Shown one piece after another: positions 8,228 to 15,734 of a DNA stretch of 64,000 bases; positions within the stretch are counted from its first letter, which is position 1, and every line of letters starts with the position of its first letter. Below the pieces are notes generated by a model. That model was given only the letters and a program-made list of their open reading frames with translations, was not told the DNA's origin and did no database searches. The DNA is from CAZAFC01 sp964484675. GTDB lineage: Bacteria > Patescibacteriota > Saccharimonadia > Saccharimonadales > UBA4665. The stretch is taken from NCBI GenBank assembly GCA_964484675.1, contig CAZAFC010000007.1, positions 1 to 64,000 on the forward strand, written 5' to 3'. The translations under genes were made by a program, and so were the position numbers.

Positions 8228-8387
8228 GGTCGGTCCCGTTCATTCCTTTACGCAGCTCCCGCATCGACTCACCCATACTTTTTGAAAGTTCGGGCAGTTT
8301 TTTGCTCCCAAACAGCAGCAACACGATGAGCAAAACAATAATGAGCTCTGGCGTGCTGAAATCTAAAATGGCGAATTGTGTTCCCAC
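8175..8387 (-). CDS. tatA: TatA-like twin-arginine translocase subunit (copy 1)
   Basis: A 70-residue TatA protein with the transmembrane helix LIIVLLIVLLLFG, hinge SKKLPEL, amphipathic helix and a charged tail. The start is GTG, preceded by GGAGG about 9 bases upstream. It forms an operon with tatC, whose start lies inside this gene. With only TatA-like and TatC genes visible, this is a minimal two-component Tat system as in many Gram-positive bacteria. Confidence 0.92.
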   Translation of the reverse strand: MGTQFAILDFSTPELIIVLLIVLLLFGSKKLPELSKSMGESMRELRKGMNGTDHETREKQSDKAHGESGE

Positions 8388-8488
8388 GGTGGTATCCCTC
8401 CGCTTATGCTAACGTTCATATCGTAGCACGCTTTGCCGCTGCGCAACAGTCATTTATCACGCCGAGCCCGTATCGTATAATATGCAAC

Positions 8489-9094
8489 ATGCATGCGCCC
8501 GCTGTTTCGATTGATCGCCCCAACACGCCGCACTGGATGGCGCGCGCCAACAGATGGTTGCTCGCAGGAGTTGTGCTGCTCAACGGCCTGGTGATCGCAA
8601 CGCCGTTTTGGCCGGCCGTGCAGTTTAAGATTGCCCAGCGCAGCCCGGCGTTGAACCTTCAGTCGACCGCAGCGCGTGCAGGCATCGACCGTTCATATAA
8701 TCACCTCATGATTCCAGCGATGCGACTAGACGAGCGAGTGTTCGAGGGCCCGACAGCCCAGACGATCAACCAAGGCGTGTGGCGCGATCCGCACACAAGC
8801 TCACCTGACCGCGGTGGTAACACGGTGCTGGCTGGTCATCGGTTCACCTACTACAACCATGCGACGCCGTTTTACCACCTTGACGTTTTGAAGATTGGCG
8901 ACCAATTGGCGATTGTCTGGGATGGCAAGCTATACGCTTACCGCGTGTCGAGCGTACAAGTTGTGGCACCCAACGATCAGGCGGTGCTGGCCGCGTCACC
9001 GCGCCCGGTCGTTACGCTCTATACGTGCACGCCACTGTGGTCGAGCAGCCATCGCCTGGTAGTGACGGCGCGGGTTGTGGGATTGCCGTCATGA
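8489..9094 (+). CDS. Sortase, class E-like
   Basis: A 201-residue membrane-anchored sortase. An N-terminal helix (about residues 20-38) is followed by the sortase beta-barrel. The catalytic His is in LAGHRFTYYN, the Cys in LYTCTPLW and the Arg in SSHRLVV, in the right order. Actinobacterial class E enzymes prefer LAxTG signals, which fits the LANTG protein at 6421-6747. The start at 8489 is supported by TATAAT at 8476-8481, 7 bases upstream. It overlaps a tiny membrane-protein gene by 4 bp (ATGA). Confidence 0.9.
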   Translation: MHAPAVSIDRPNTPHWMARANRWLLAGVVLLNGLVIATPFWPAVQFKIAQRSPALNLQSTAARAGIDRSYNHLMIPAMRLDERVFEGPTAQTINQGVWRDPHTSSPDRGGNTVLAGHRFTYYNHATPFYHLDVLKIGDQLAIVWDGKLYAYRVSSVQVVAPNDQAVLAASPRPVVTLYTCTPLWSSSHRLVVTARVVGLPS

Positions 9095-9201
9095 GCGTGC
9101 GGATGCGTTTTTGGTTATTGCTGGGACTCTTTTTGTGCAGCGCGCTTTTGTTTTGGCATGTGTACGTCACGGCTGGCCAAGGATTGGTGCGCGGACTGTA
9201 G
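9091..9201 (+). CDS. Tiny membrane protein coupled to sortase
   Basis: A 36-residue ORF starting in an ATGA overlap with the sortase stop. It begins MSVRMRF, is followed by a strongly hydrophobic stretch (WLLLGLFLCSALLFW), and ends TAGQGLVRGL. The overlap and clear single helix support translation by coupling. Function unknown; an accessory role for the sortase is only a guess from position. Confidence 0.55.
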   Translation: MSVRMRFWLLLGLFLCSALLFWHVYVTAGQGLVRGL

Positions 9202-9352
9202 CTAGTAAGCCTGCACCTCTGGTGTGTAGGAAGATTTTTGAGCATAATTTTCCAAAAAAATCTTCTTGCGGTAACTTTGTGAAGGCAGGTACACTATATT
9301 GAGTGCATTCACAAAAAGCAGGCGAGTACAGGGGTTACGCAAGGGAATATAA

Positions 9353-9380
9353 TTGACAAAGCGTAATAATTATGTATAAT
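9353..9380 (+). promoter_or_regulatory. Strong sigma-70 promoter
   Basis: TTGACA (9353-9358), 16-base spacer, TATAAT (9375-9380). The AT-rich surroundings suggest strong expression. It drives the short transcript that ends at the terminator near 9598. The 9202-9352 stretch upstream holds nothing else recognisable. Confidence 0.85.
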
Positions 9381-9438
9381 AAAGCTTGTTAGTGATCACA
9401 AACAAACATTCACAAAAATAAACAAAGGGCACCACATT

Positions 9439-9531
9439 ATGGCGGCAGGCATGAAATTCGAGCTGATTCCAACCAGCGACAAGCAAGTCTCTAAATTCGA
9501 TAGTTTCTTGCGCCGATTTGCCAAAAATTGA
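9439..9531 (+). CDS. 30-residue basic mini-protein or sRNA-encoded peptide
   Basis: The only sensible ORF between a consensus promoter (9353-9380) and an intrinsic terminator (9567-9600). It reads MAAGMKFELIPTSDKQ then ends FDSFLRRFAKN. A weak AAAGGG lies upstream of the ATG; a second ATG at codon 5 is possible. The peptide is short, basic and lacks a membrane helix. The unit may alternatively be a small RNA. No family recognised. Confidence 0.5.
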   Translation: MAAGMKFELIPTSDKQVSKFDSFLRRFAKN

Positions 9532-9566
9532 CTTGCTCGGATCAAACATTCGAGCACGGTCAGTCA

Positions 9567-9600
9567 CGAACATCCCTGGAGCAATTCGGGGATGTTCGTT
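9567..9600 (+). terminator. Intrinsic terminator of the mini-protein unit
   Basis: A perfect 10-bp stem CGAACATCCC / GGGATGTTCG with a 12-base loop, followed by a short weak T run. Confidence 0.75.
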
Positions 9601-9797
9601 TATAATGATTTTGCTACAATAAGCTGTCGGATCATTTCAGAATGAAGGGATGCGGAAAAGGCATGGCTGTGAAGACACACGTACGTCTGTTTCACCGGAC
9701 GGTTACCCGTGAGTATTATGGGAGTCACGGTGGCTCGGCGACGATCGAGCATGGCAGGCGGACCAGCGCAGGGCAAGCGATACGTGAGGGTGAAAAG

Positions 9798-10136
9798 ATG
9801 ACGCTCACGTGCGAGGGCTGTGGCGATACTTTCGCCTTTCGACTGCTTCCCGAAGCGGAGCGTCGGCAATACTTCCGGCGGATGCTCAAGCGGCGTATCG
9901 TGACACTTGCCATCAGTATTGCAGTCGTGGCGCTCGGGGGTTACTGTCTGCAGGCAAGCTCGCTGACCTTGCTGAAGGCAGCTGGGATCACGCTGATTGC
10001 CATCGGCGATGCCACCATTCTTGCCATGCTCGCAAACCTGGCGTTCCGCAGCCGCGCGCCACGGTACGATTTCGAGCTTGAGCCGCCGACCAGCTTCCGA
10101 GCCAGCGTTCAGCACGGCGTCGAGCTGTTGCCCTAA
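9798..10136 (+). CDS. Hypothetical protein with CxxC knuckle and two membrane helices
   Basis: A 112-residue protein. The N-terminus holds a CEGCG knuckle, then a basic linker (RRQYFRRMLKRR), two hydrophobic helices and a polar tail. Only one CxxC is present, so a zinc site would need a dimer. The start at 9798 is preceded by GAGGGTGA with 6-base spacing; the frame is open back to 9642, so a longer form is possible, but the extra residues look non-coding. An opposite-strand ORF over the same bases is less convincing because it has no membrane or domain pattern. Confidence 0.5.
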   Translation: MTLTCEGCGDTFAFRLLPEAERRQYFRRMLKRRIVTLAISIAVVALGGYCLQASSLTLLKAAGITLIAIGDATILAMLANLAFRSRAPRYDFELEPPTSFRASVQHGVELLP

Positions 10137-10263
10137 CTCCGATCCGCCCGAGCGTTAGGCCTGCCAACCTGCACACATGTGCCGCAGGCTTAGCGCTCCT
10201 CGATCTTGTATGTTGAAATCTATTTTATAAGGACGGATGCAGAAGTTTTTTGTAACTACGTCG

Positions 10264-10885
10264 TCATGAGTTGCGCTTAGACAGCAGGACGGGCTCGGGT
10301 TGCGCCGCTTGGCTGCGCAGATTCACTGTGACAGCAATGGCGGCATTACCCAAGGCGGCAACCAGCGGATATGCCACTGTTAGAAAGGTGAATGTGGCAA
10401 GTGCACCGATGGCCGGGGCGAATTTCAAGGTATTTAACCCAAAAGGCTGTGGCGTTCTCCTCCGTGGGTTTTCGGTACACTTTGCGGATATTCATGGCAA
10501 ATCCGGCTACAAGGGCAAGCAGCGTTATGCATAGCGCGGCATCTTTATTTTTAATCACGAAAAGTAAGAGTAATCCAGCCAAGGCTAACGACAAAAGCGT
10601 CCAATCAAAGCGCGTGGGCTGCGTCGCGCCAATACGAAGCGCACAGAGAAAAATAGTGAGGCTGGCGAGTGACGTCAGGCCGGTTGCCCAGGCACCGATG
10701 CCGGCGTGGGCGCTGACTTGCGCAAAGAAACCATTGCCGGACAATATCCCCCACACAAGCCAGGAAAAGGCATGCGGTTTTGTCTTCCCATTGAACATGC
10801 TCCGGAAGTAAAAGGAGTACGCAATGACAGCAGGAATAATTGAGAGCGTGCCGAAGAGGAGTTTACTGTTCATCGAGTGTCCCAC
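10264..10885 (-). pseudogene. Multi-pass membrane protein gene with a frameshift
   Basis: The uninterrupted ORF runs 10885 to 10346 and encodes about five hydrophobic helices with a KPHAFSWLVWGIL motif, reminiscent of PQ-loop/SWEET-like small transporters. After residue ~148 it turns into a Cys/His-rich, non-membrane tail. Removing one base in the CCTTTTGGG run (plus strand 10438-10446) opens a second frame to a TGA at 10264 that reads LKFAPAIGALATFTFL and further hydrophobic residues, the expected last helices. So the gene is about 206 codons with a +1 frameshift, either real decay or a homopolymer error. Start is GTG 10885 or ATG 10873. Confidence 0.7.
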
Positions 10886-10999
10886 GATCTACGAATGTCG
10901 CCTGCATGTATCTATGCTAACAAAGACCGACTCGAACGTCAGCTTGCTTTTTCTTTAATCCGTCTCAAGCATATGAATTCGATGCTATTATGTAACTCT

Positions 11000-11596
11000 A
11001 TGGCAAATTCTGAATATTTTACCGGTGGCGAGTACGCCTCACAAATTGCCGAAGAGCTGATATGGCACTACGCCATCCGGGGGAACCCATATAACAATAT
11101 CCTCTTGAGCACCGAACACCCAGACTTTACGGATGTTCATGATCCCGATATTCGCGTTGTTCAAGAGTCGTCGACATTGTACTGGCCAGGTGGTGATCCG
11201 ATCAACGGCGCTTACTTTGAAACTGTCACCGTGAGAGACCCACAGCATGAGCAGTCAGACGCGGAACTTGCTCACGAAGCGATGACCATCCGCACGGCAT
11301 TGCTTACGGCATCTATCGGTGAAGCTGCTTTGCGCCGAGTACCACAGGAGACGGAGGATGCCTGGCAAGCATTTAAGGATCGGCACCCAGTACCGATTTT
11401 GTATGCCCGTGAAGATTGTAGTTTTTGGCAATTGCCGCTGGCGGTTTGTCAGACGGGGAGCGTCGCCCAAAGCGCGCTTGCTCCTGAGGGCGCACGGATA
11501 ATGCACTTGTGGTATCCAGGTTATGTTTCGCCCAAGCCTGTGCTCGCGACACTCAGAAAAGTCGTCCGCGATTTAATAAAGGATGAGACAATTTAG
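11000..11596 (+). CDS. Hypothetical protein
   Basis: A 198-residue soluble protein with no recognised domain. The N-terminus (MANSEYFTGGEYASQIAEEL) is helical and amphipathic; the middle is acidic, and two Trp/Tyr-rich patches lie near the C-terminus. The start at 11000 is chosen because TATTAT at 10986-10991 lies 8 bases upstream, and because a start at 10877 would overlap the divergent membrane gene. It converges on a NUDIX gene across a short stem-loop at about 11616-11636. Confidence 0.65.
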   Translation: MANSEYFTGGEYASQIAEELIWHYAIRGNPYNNILLSTEHPDFTDVHDPDIRVVQESSTLYWPGGDPINGAYFETVTVRDPQHEQSDAELAHEAMTIRTALLTASIGEAALRRVPQETEDAWQAFKDRHPVPILYAREDCSFWQLPLAVCQTGSVAQSALAPEGARIMHLWYPGYVSPKPVLATLRKVVRDLIKDETI

Positions 11597-11665
11597 TACA
11601 CAAAAGTGGCACCATACTCTGGCTGGCTACCGGCCAGAAAAGATTGTCGTTAAAATCCAGGCGAG

Positions 11666-12160
11666 CTAGTTTGGGCTGAATGCTTCGAGAAGTCGTGATA
11701 AGCCTTTAAGGTATTCGTCGGGATGATTGGCCAAGGCTTTTTCAAGTTGGTCACGAGTGAGCCACTTTATTTGCTCTACCTCATCTTCTTTGATGGATAG
11801 CATGTCGGCGGGTGTATCAATGGTGAGCGTGTAGCATTGACAGAAATAATTATACTCGCCAGTCACATAGTACTTTGGGCCTTTGTCGGGGGTGATATTT
11901 AAGAGGCCGATCTCTTCCTCTGCCTCTTTGACAATATTGCTATCATACGTTTCGCCTTCGTCGACGGTGCCCGCTACGGCCGGTCCCCACTTTCCCGGAT
12001 CGTGCTTCTTGGTGAATTTGCGCTGCGCAAGCAATATGTCGCCTCTGGCATTAGTTATCCAGAGAGCGGCCACGCGGTACGTGTCGCTCGCCGTAACGGT
12101 GCCCCGTTCCTTGTGCCCGATTATCGTATCGGAGTTGTCGACAATTATTATTCGTGTCAT
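11666..12160 (-). CDS. NUDIX hydrolase (isopentenyl-diphosphate isomerase-like group)
   Basis: A 164-residue NUDIX protein. The box starts GTVDEGE, and its catalytic half is KEAEEEIGL, so the usual first Arg of REUxEE is Lys. The upstream region (RVAALWITNARGDILLAQR) and the phrase KWGPAVAGTV fit the YfcD/IDI-like branch. It probably hydrolyses or isomerises a diphosphate; the substrate is unknown. The ATG at 12160 has TATGAT at 12167-12172, exactly 6 bases upstream (leaderless), so the TTG two codons earlier is unlikely to be the start. Confidence 0.8.
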   Translation of the reverse strand: MTRIIIVDNSDTIIGHKERGTVTASDTYRVAALWITNARGDILLAQRKFTKKHDPGKWGPAVAGTVDEGETYDSNIVKEAEEEIGLLNITPDKGPKYYVTGEYNYFCQCYTLTIDTPADMLSIKEDEVEQIKWLTRDQLEKALANHPDEYLKGLSRLLEAFSPN

Positions 12161-12171
12161 ATCCAAATCAT

Positions 12172-12198
12172 AACAAAAACTCCTCGTTTTAAGAGGAG
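12172..12198 (-). terminator. Intrinsic terminator, minus strand
   Basis: A 6-bp stem CTCCTC / GAGGAG with a 7-base loop, followed on the minus strand by TTTTTGTT. It sits immediately after the stop codon of the small minus-strand ORF at 12199-12306 and upstream of the NUDIX promoter, so it must end a transcript arriving from the right. Confidence 0.75.
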
Positions 12199-12306
12199 CT
12201 AAAATTCAATGTGGTAGGCATGGCGCACTCGAATTGGAACCAAATCAAACGAGAACTGATAGCCATTCACAAGCTTGTCGAACAGGTGCGCCAACCACAC
12301 AGGCAC
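12199..12306 (-). CDS. Candidate 35-residue protein or gene remnant
   Basis: A minus-strand reading frame from GTG at 12306 to TAG at 12199, ending in DLVPIRVRHAYHIEF, with aromatic-rich composition. The terminator hairpin begins at the base next to its stop codon, which supports a real transcript. No good promoter or ribosome site is visible. It could be the 3' remnant of a larger gene cut by arrival of the neighbouring AlbA_2 gene. No family recognised. Confidence 0.35.
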   Translation of the reverse strand: MPVWLAHLFDKLVNGYQFSFDLVPIRVRHAYHIEF

Positions 12307-12376
12307 TAGTTTAAACAAGTGGTCTTAAGCGTTACCGATACACTGTAGACTATGTTGTTGTATAATATAGGTAGGT

Positions 12377-14041
12377 ATGGATACGGAGACTTTCGAGAAA
12401 ATCAATAGTCCTGACGAGGGCGAAAACCTTGAGCGAAAAAGATGGGTAAGAAAAGCAGACCTCTCTGAACTCAATGGTTATATTACTGCGATCGCAAATG
12501 AGGGCGGAGGCCATTTTTTGATGGGCGTTGCCGACGATGGAACGATAGTGGGTACTTCCGCTTTGTCTACGATGAATGATCTTTCTAAGCTCAGAAGCAA
12601 CGTTTTTCAAAATAGCAAATTTAGTCGTAAGCTCACAGTCAAGGCTGAAGAATTGACGATTGAGGGGAAGCGGGTCGTAGTTATTCAAATTCCTGCGCGT
12701 AGAAGAGGGGAGCCGATAAGCTATGATGGCCAATTCTTTATGCGTAAAGGTGACGCATTGGTGGGCATGGATGCACAACAGCTCAAAGGCATACTCGAAG
12801 AATACGATGCCGACTTCAGCAATGAGCCCTGCGATAGTCTTAAGCTAGACGATATAGACGATGATGCCATAGAGGCTGTGCGAGAGCGATGGAGTAGGAA
12901 AACTGGAATCGAAGAAATAAAGCACTATGATAAAACGCGGACGCTAAAGGACCTTGGTCTCTATACAGGAGAGGCACTCAATTACGCTGCGCTTATTATT
13001 TTAGGTACTAAAGAGGCTCTAGACAGATATCTTCCGCAGTCCGAAACGATCTGGGAATACCGCACAGACGGTGACAACGTTGAAGCTCAACAACGACGTA
13101 ATTATCGAGAGCCATTCATATTATATTTTGACCGACTTTGGGGTGACATCGATAGTCGGAACGACTTACTCCAAGTCCAGGATGGTTTTACCGTTAATAC
13201 CTTTAAGGCATTTAATGAAGAGGCAATCCGCGAGGCCGTGCTTAACGGAATAGCTCATAGAGACTATCGCGAACAAGGTTCTGTGTTTATAAGGCAGTCG
13301 CCTAGCGGCATCACTATAACCAGTCCTGGTAGTTTTCCCGCAGGCGTTACGGCAGAGAACATCGTGGACACCACTGTGCCTCGGAATCGTAAAATAGCCG
13401 AAGTTTTTGAACATATAGGATTTGTTGAGCGTTCTGGGCAGGGTGCCGACAAAATATTTAGGTCAACCATCAAAGAAGGCAAAGGGCTGCCGGACTACAG
13501 TAGGACAGACGAATACAGAGTCCAATTAAAGCTTGATGCAAGAATTATCGACAGAGAGTTTTTAAAGTACCTAGAGCGGATTGAAAAAGAAAAACATCTG
13601 CACCTGTCGGTTGATCACTATATTTTGTTAGAAAAGATACGCCGAGAGATTCCTGTAGATAAAGCGAGCGTTCATATTAAAAAGCTTCTAGAAGAGAAAC
13701 TTATTGAAGGTGTAGGGCGCGGTGCGGGGTATCATTTCATCCTTGCCAAGCACTACTATAGCGCTACGAATAAACGTGGCGAATATACTCGACAGCGAGG
13801 ATTAGATTCGGAAACCAAAAAAGCCTTGATACTCCAGCATCTAAAAAATCATAAAAGGGGGTATATTGCTGACATTGAAGCGGCTCTCTCGCACGGCGTA
13901 AAGAGGGCCACGATTAACTATTACCTCCGTACATTACGGAATGAAGGAAAAGTAGAGTTTATAGGAAATAGAAAGTCTACCAGAGGAGCTAATCGTGGTT
14001 ATTGGTCTCTGACAAGACCAGGTAAGTCATCGAAAGAATAG
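12377..14041 (+). CDS. Schlafen-type AlbA_2 domain ATP-binding protein (COG2865)
   Basis: A 554-residue protein. The N-terminal ~120 residues carry the AlbA_2/Schlafen domain (ESLERKRW-like start, AIANEGGGHFLMGVADDG, FMRKGDALVGM). The middle holds a GHKL-like ATPase subdomain (NEEAIREAVLNGIAHRDY and RSGQGADKIF), and the C-terminal ~150 residues form winged-helix repeats. Members are annotated as transcriptional regulators or RecG-like proteins and often occur in accessory or defence regions. Codon use is much AT-richer than the neighbours, and the gene lies at the 3' end of tRNA-Met, so horizontal gain is likely. TATAAT at 12361-12366 lies 10 bases before the ATG. Confidence 0.85.
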   Translation: MDTETFEKINSPDEGENLERKRWVRKADLSELNGYITAIANEGGGHFLMGVADDGTIVGTSALSTMNDLSKLRSNVFQNSKFSRKLTVKAEELTIEGKRVVVIQIPARRRGEPISYDGQFFMRKGDALVGMDAQQLKGILEEYDADFSNEPCDSLKLDDIDDDAIEAVRERWSRKTGIEEIKHYDKTRTLKDLGLYTGEALNYAALIILGTKEALDRYLPQSETIWEYRTDGDNVEAQQRRNYREPFILYFDRLWGDIDSRNDLLQVQDGFTVNTFKAFNEEAIREAVLNGIAHRDYREQGSVFIRQSPSGITITSPGSFPAGVTAENIVDTTVPRNRKIAEVFEHIGFVERSGQGADKIFRSTIKEGKGLPDYSRTDEYRVQLKLDARIIDREFLKYLERIEKEKHLHLSVDHYILLEKIRREIPVDKASVHIKKLLEEKLIEGVGRGAGYHFILAKHYYSATNKRGEYTRQRGLDSETKKALILQHLKNHKRGYIADIEAALSHGVKRATINYYLRTLRNEGKVEFIGNRKSTRGANRGYWSLTRPGKSSKE

Positions 14042-14280
14042 CATAGGTTTTTGGCTCTTATTTTAATAGATGAGATCTCTCGCCCCTGTTATTCCATATC
14101 TACTTAATTAAAGAATTTAACAGGAAATAATTCTTACTTTAATAGATTCCTTCGCTTCTATAGGATATTCGCTCCATACCAAACCCTCACTTCAGCGGGC
14201 ATATCGGTAATTCTGGCGACGTCGGGCAGTTTCCTGAATATGATTTGGCACTGGCGAAAACCTCAAGACATATCAGTTAT

Positions 14281-14307
14281 TACAAAAAATGGCGGAAAAA
14301 TCCGCCA
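14281..14307 (-). terminator. Intrinsic terminator of tRNA-Met
   Basis: Minus strand: a 7-bp stem TGGCGGA / TCCGCCA with a 4-base loop, then a run of six T (plus-strand 14284-14289), 13 bases after the tRNA CCA. The 14042-14280 stretch on its far side is AT-rich and shows no gene. Confidence 0.85.
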
Positions 14308-14319
14308 GAAAAGTCGCTG

Positions 14320-14396
14320 TGGTAGCGGCGAGTGGACTTGAACCACTGACCCCAGGCTTATGAGTCCTGTGCTCTAACCAGCTGAGCTACGCCGCC
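14320..14396 (-). tRNA. tRNA-Met (CAU), elongator
   Basis: A full cloverleaf with encoded CCA (14322-14320). The acceptor is GGCGGCG paired with CGCCGCT, giving a G1-U72 wobble. The anticodon loop is CTCATAA, and the last anticodon-stem pair (31:39) is an A-G mismatch. The D-arm AGCTGGTTA and the variable loop GGGTC fit elongator Met rather than the initiator at 797. The tRNA 3' end points at the AT-rich AlbA_2 gene. Confidence 0.9.
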
Positions 14397-14609
14397 ATTT
14401 TTGATGATACCTGTTGCCCTTGTTCGGCAATCTAGCGGCTACTGTAGCATATCTGCCATCTGTTGGCTAGTTGAATGTGGCAAAAATCGGCCTGTTTGAT
14501 GCGCGCATGGGATGTGCCATGCCGAAGTGTCAAACTCGTGGAATTACGCGGAAGAGCGAGGCTGTGCGCCCAAAATAGTAGTACATGGTAGCGCCCGCGC
14601 CGCTTGCAG

Positions 14610-15050
14610 CTAAGTGAACAGATCGGGCCGCGCTGCACGCAGATTCTGCCAGCACGGCTCAAACAAGGGTTGCGGAAGGTGCGTAAAATCAACCCAACTC
14701 TGGGAAATATATTTGTCTGGTTCGGTGATGTGCGGCTCGCCGCTTAGCCAGTCGGCCGCAAGCCACAGGGTGACGTAGTGCTTGCCGCTTTCGAAAATAT
14801 CGTTCGTTGCTGCCAAAAAGCGGAAGTTCGTGATGCGCATGCCGGTTTCTTCGAATGTTTCGCGAGCCGCGCAAGCCTCCCACGTTTCGCCAATCTCGAG
14901 GTGGCCGCCTGGAATGCTCCACGTATTGAGGCCGTGCGAACCTTTGCGCCGCCCGACGAGGAATGTGCCATCGCGCCACACAAACACCGCAACGCCGACC
15001 CGAACGGTTGCTGCGCTATGCGGCTTGGAGATGTCGGGCGGCATGCTCAT
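14610..15050 (-). CDS. NUDIX hydrolase (MTH2/NUDT15-like)
   Basis: A 146-residue NUDIX protein with a canonical box: GGHLEIGE followed seven residues later by RETFEETGM. The start of the domain (RVGVAVFVWRDGTFLVGRR) and GLNTWSIPGGHLE match the MutT/NUDT15-like nucleotide-cleaning group; the exact substrate is open. It begins 3 bp after the stop of the HAM1-like gene on the same strand, so the two probably form a nucleotide-pool sanitising operon. Confidence 0.85.
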   Translation of the reverse strand: MSMPPDISKPHSAATVRVGVAVFVWRDGTFLVGRRKGSHGLNTWSIPGGHLEIGETWEACAARETFEETGMRITNFRFLAATNDIFESGKHYVTLWLAADWLSGEPHITEPDKYISQSWVDFTHLPQPLFEPCWQNLRAARPDLFT

Positions 15051-15053
15051 GCG

Positions 15054-15617
15054 TTAGCTCGCGCGACCCTTAAACCACGTACCAAAGGCATCCCAGGCAT
15101 TCTTGCGGCCAGCGATGGCTGACTTGCCGGTGGTAAGGAGGTCGGCGATGCTGTGTTCGCCGCCGTCAAATGAAATAAGTGGCTCGCTGCCGCGCGCCGA
15201 AACACCCTGTGGCTCGGCCAGCAGCACGCCTTCAACCGGCTGCTCAAACAGTACCTGCTCTAGCTCGTCCTGATAGACGAGAATTTGGGTTAGAAAAATG
15301 CGCCGGTCGGTAAGTTCGCGCGTGAGACGGAGCCAGTCATCAGTGGACAGCCAGTGGTTCATCCATTTGTTATACGCCCCAGGAAAACCACGGAGCGCTG
15401 GAATATTCCAGGTGTCGTCGGTGATAATCACCGGCTTGCCAAGCAAGCGAAATGCTTCGCTTGCTTTGTGGCGGGCGATTTCCTGGCCATTGTCGCTCTG
15501 TATTTCCGGAATATCGAGCGATGACTCTTGAGCCAGATCGATGTTGTACTTTTCACATGACAAACGAGCGGTCAGAAATTTTTGGTCGTTACCAGTGGCA
15601 AAAATAAGCTCAGACAT
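15054..15617 (-). CDS. HAM1/RdgB-like non-canonical purine NTP pyrophosphatase
   Basis: A 187-residue protein of the ITPase fold. The start motif FATGNDQKF matches the family SGN..K motif, and ITDDTWNIPALRGFPGAYNKWM corresponds to the ADDSGL...PG.YSA segment, though it is divergent. The family hydrolyses dITP/XTP to monophosphates. Given the divergence, substrate range is uncertain. A TATACT box (15627-15632, minus strand) lies 9 bases before the ATG. It is followed directly by a NUDIX gene. Confidence 0.75.
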   Translation of the reverse strand: MSELIFATGNDQKFLTARLSCEKYNIDLAQESSLDIPEIQSDNGQEIARHKASEAFRLLGKPVIITDDTWNIPALRGFPGAYNKWMNHWLSTDDWLRLTRELTDRRIFLTQILVYQDELEQVLFEQPVEGVLLAEPQGVSARGSEPLISFDGGEHSIADLLTTGKSAIAGRKNAWDAFGTWFKGRAS

Positions 15618-15734
15618 CTTAAGTGGAGTATACGCGAAATTGCGCGCGTGGGCTACTGCGTGATCCGCGCGCTCTCTGTTTGCGTTGTGCGACGAACATG
15701 TCGTATAGTACCGGCTTAGTTAAGCGAGAAAACT

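Noticed and set aside
9600..10115. 171-codon minus-strand ORF
   Set aside because: The opposite strand encodes a two-helix membrane protein with a ribosome site; the minus frame is polar and featureless.
12172..14319. Direct repeat of the tRNA-Met 3' end left of the AlbA_2 gene
   Set aside because: No copy was seen near 12170-12370, so integrase-type insertion is not demonstrated.
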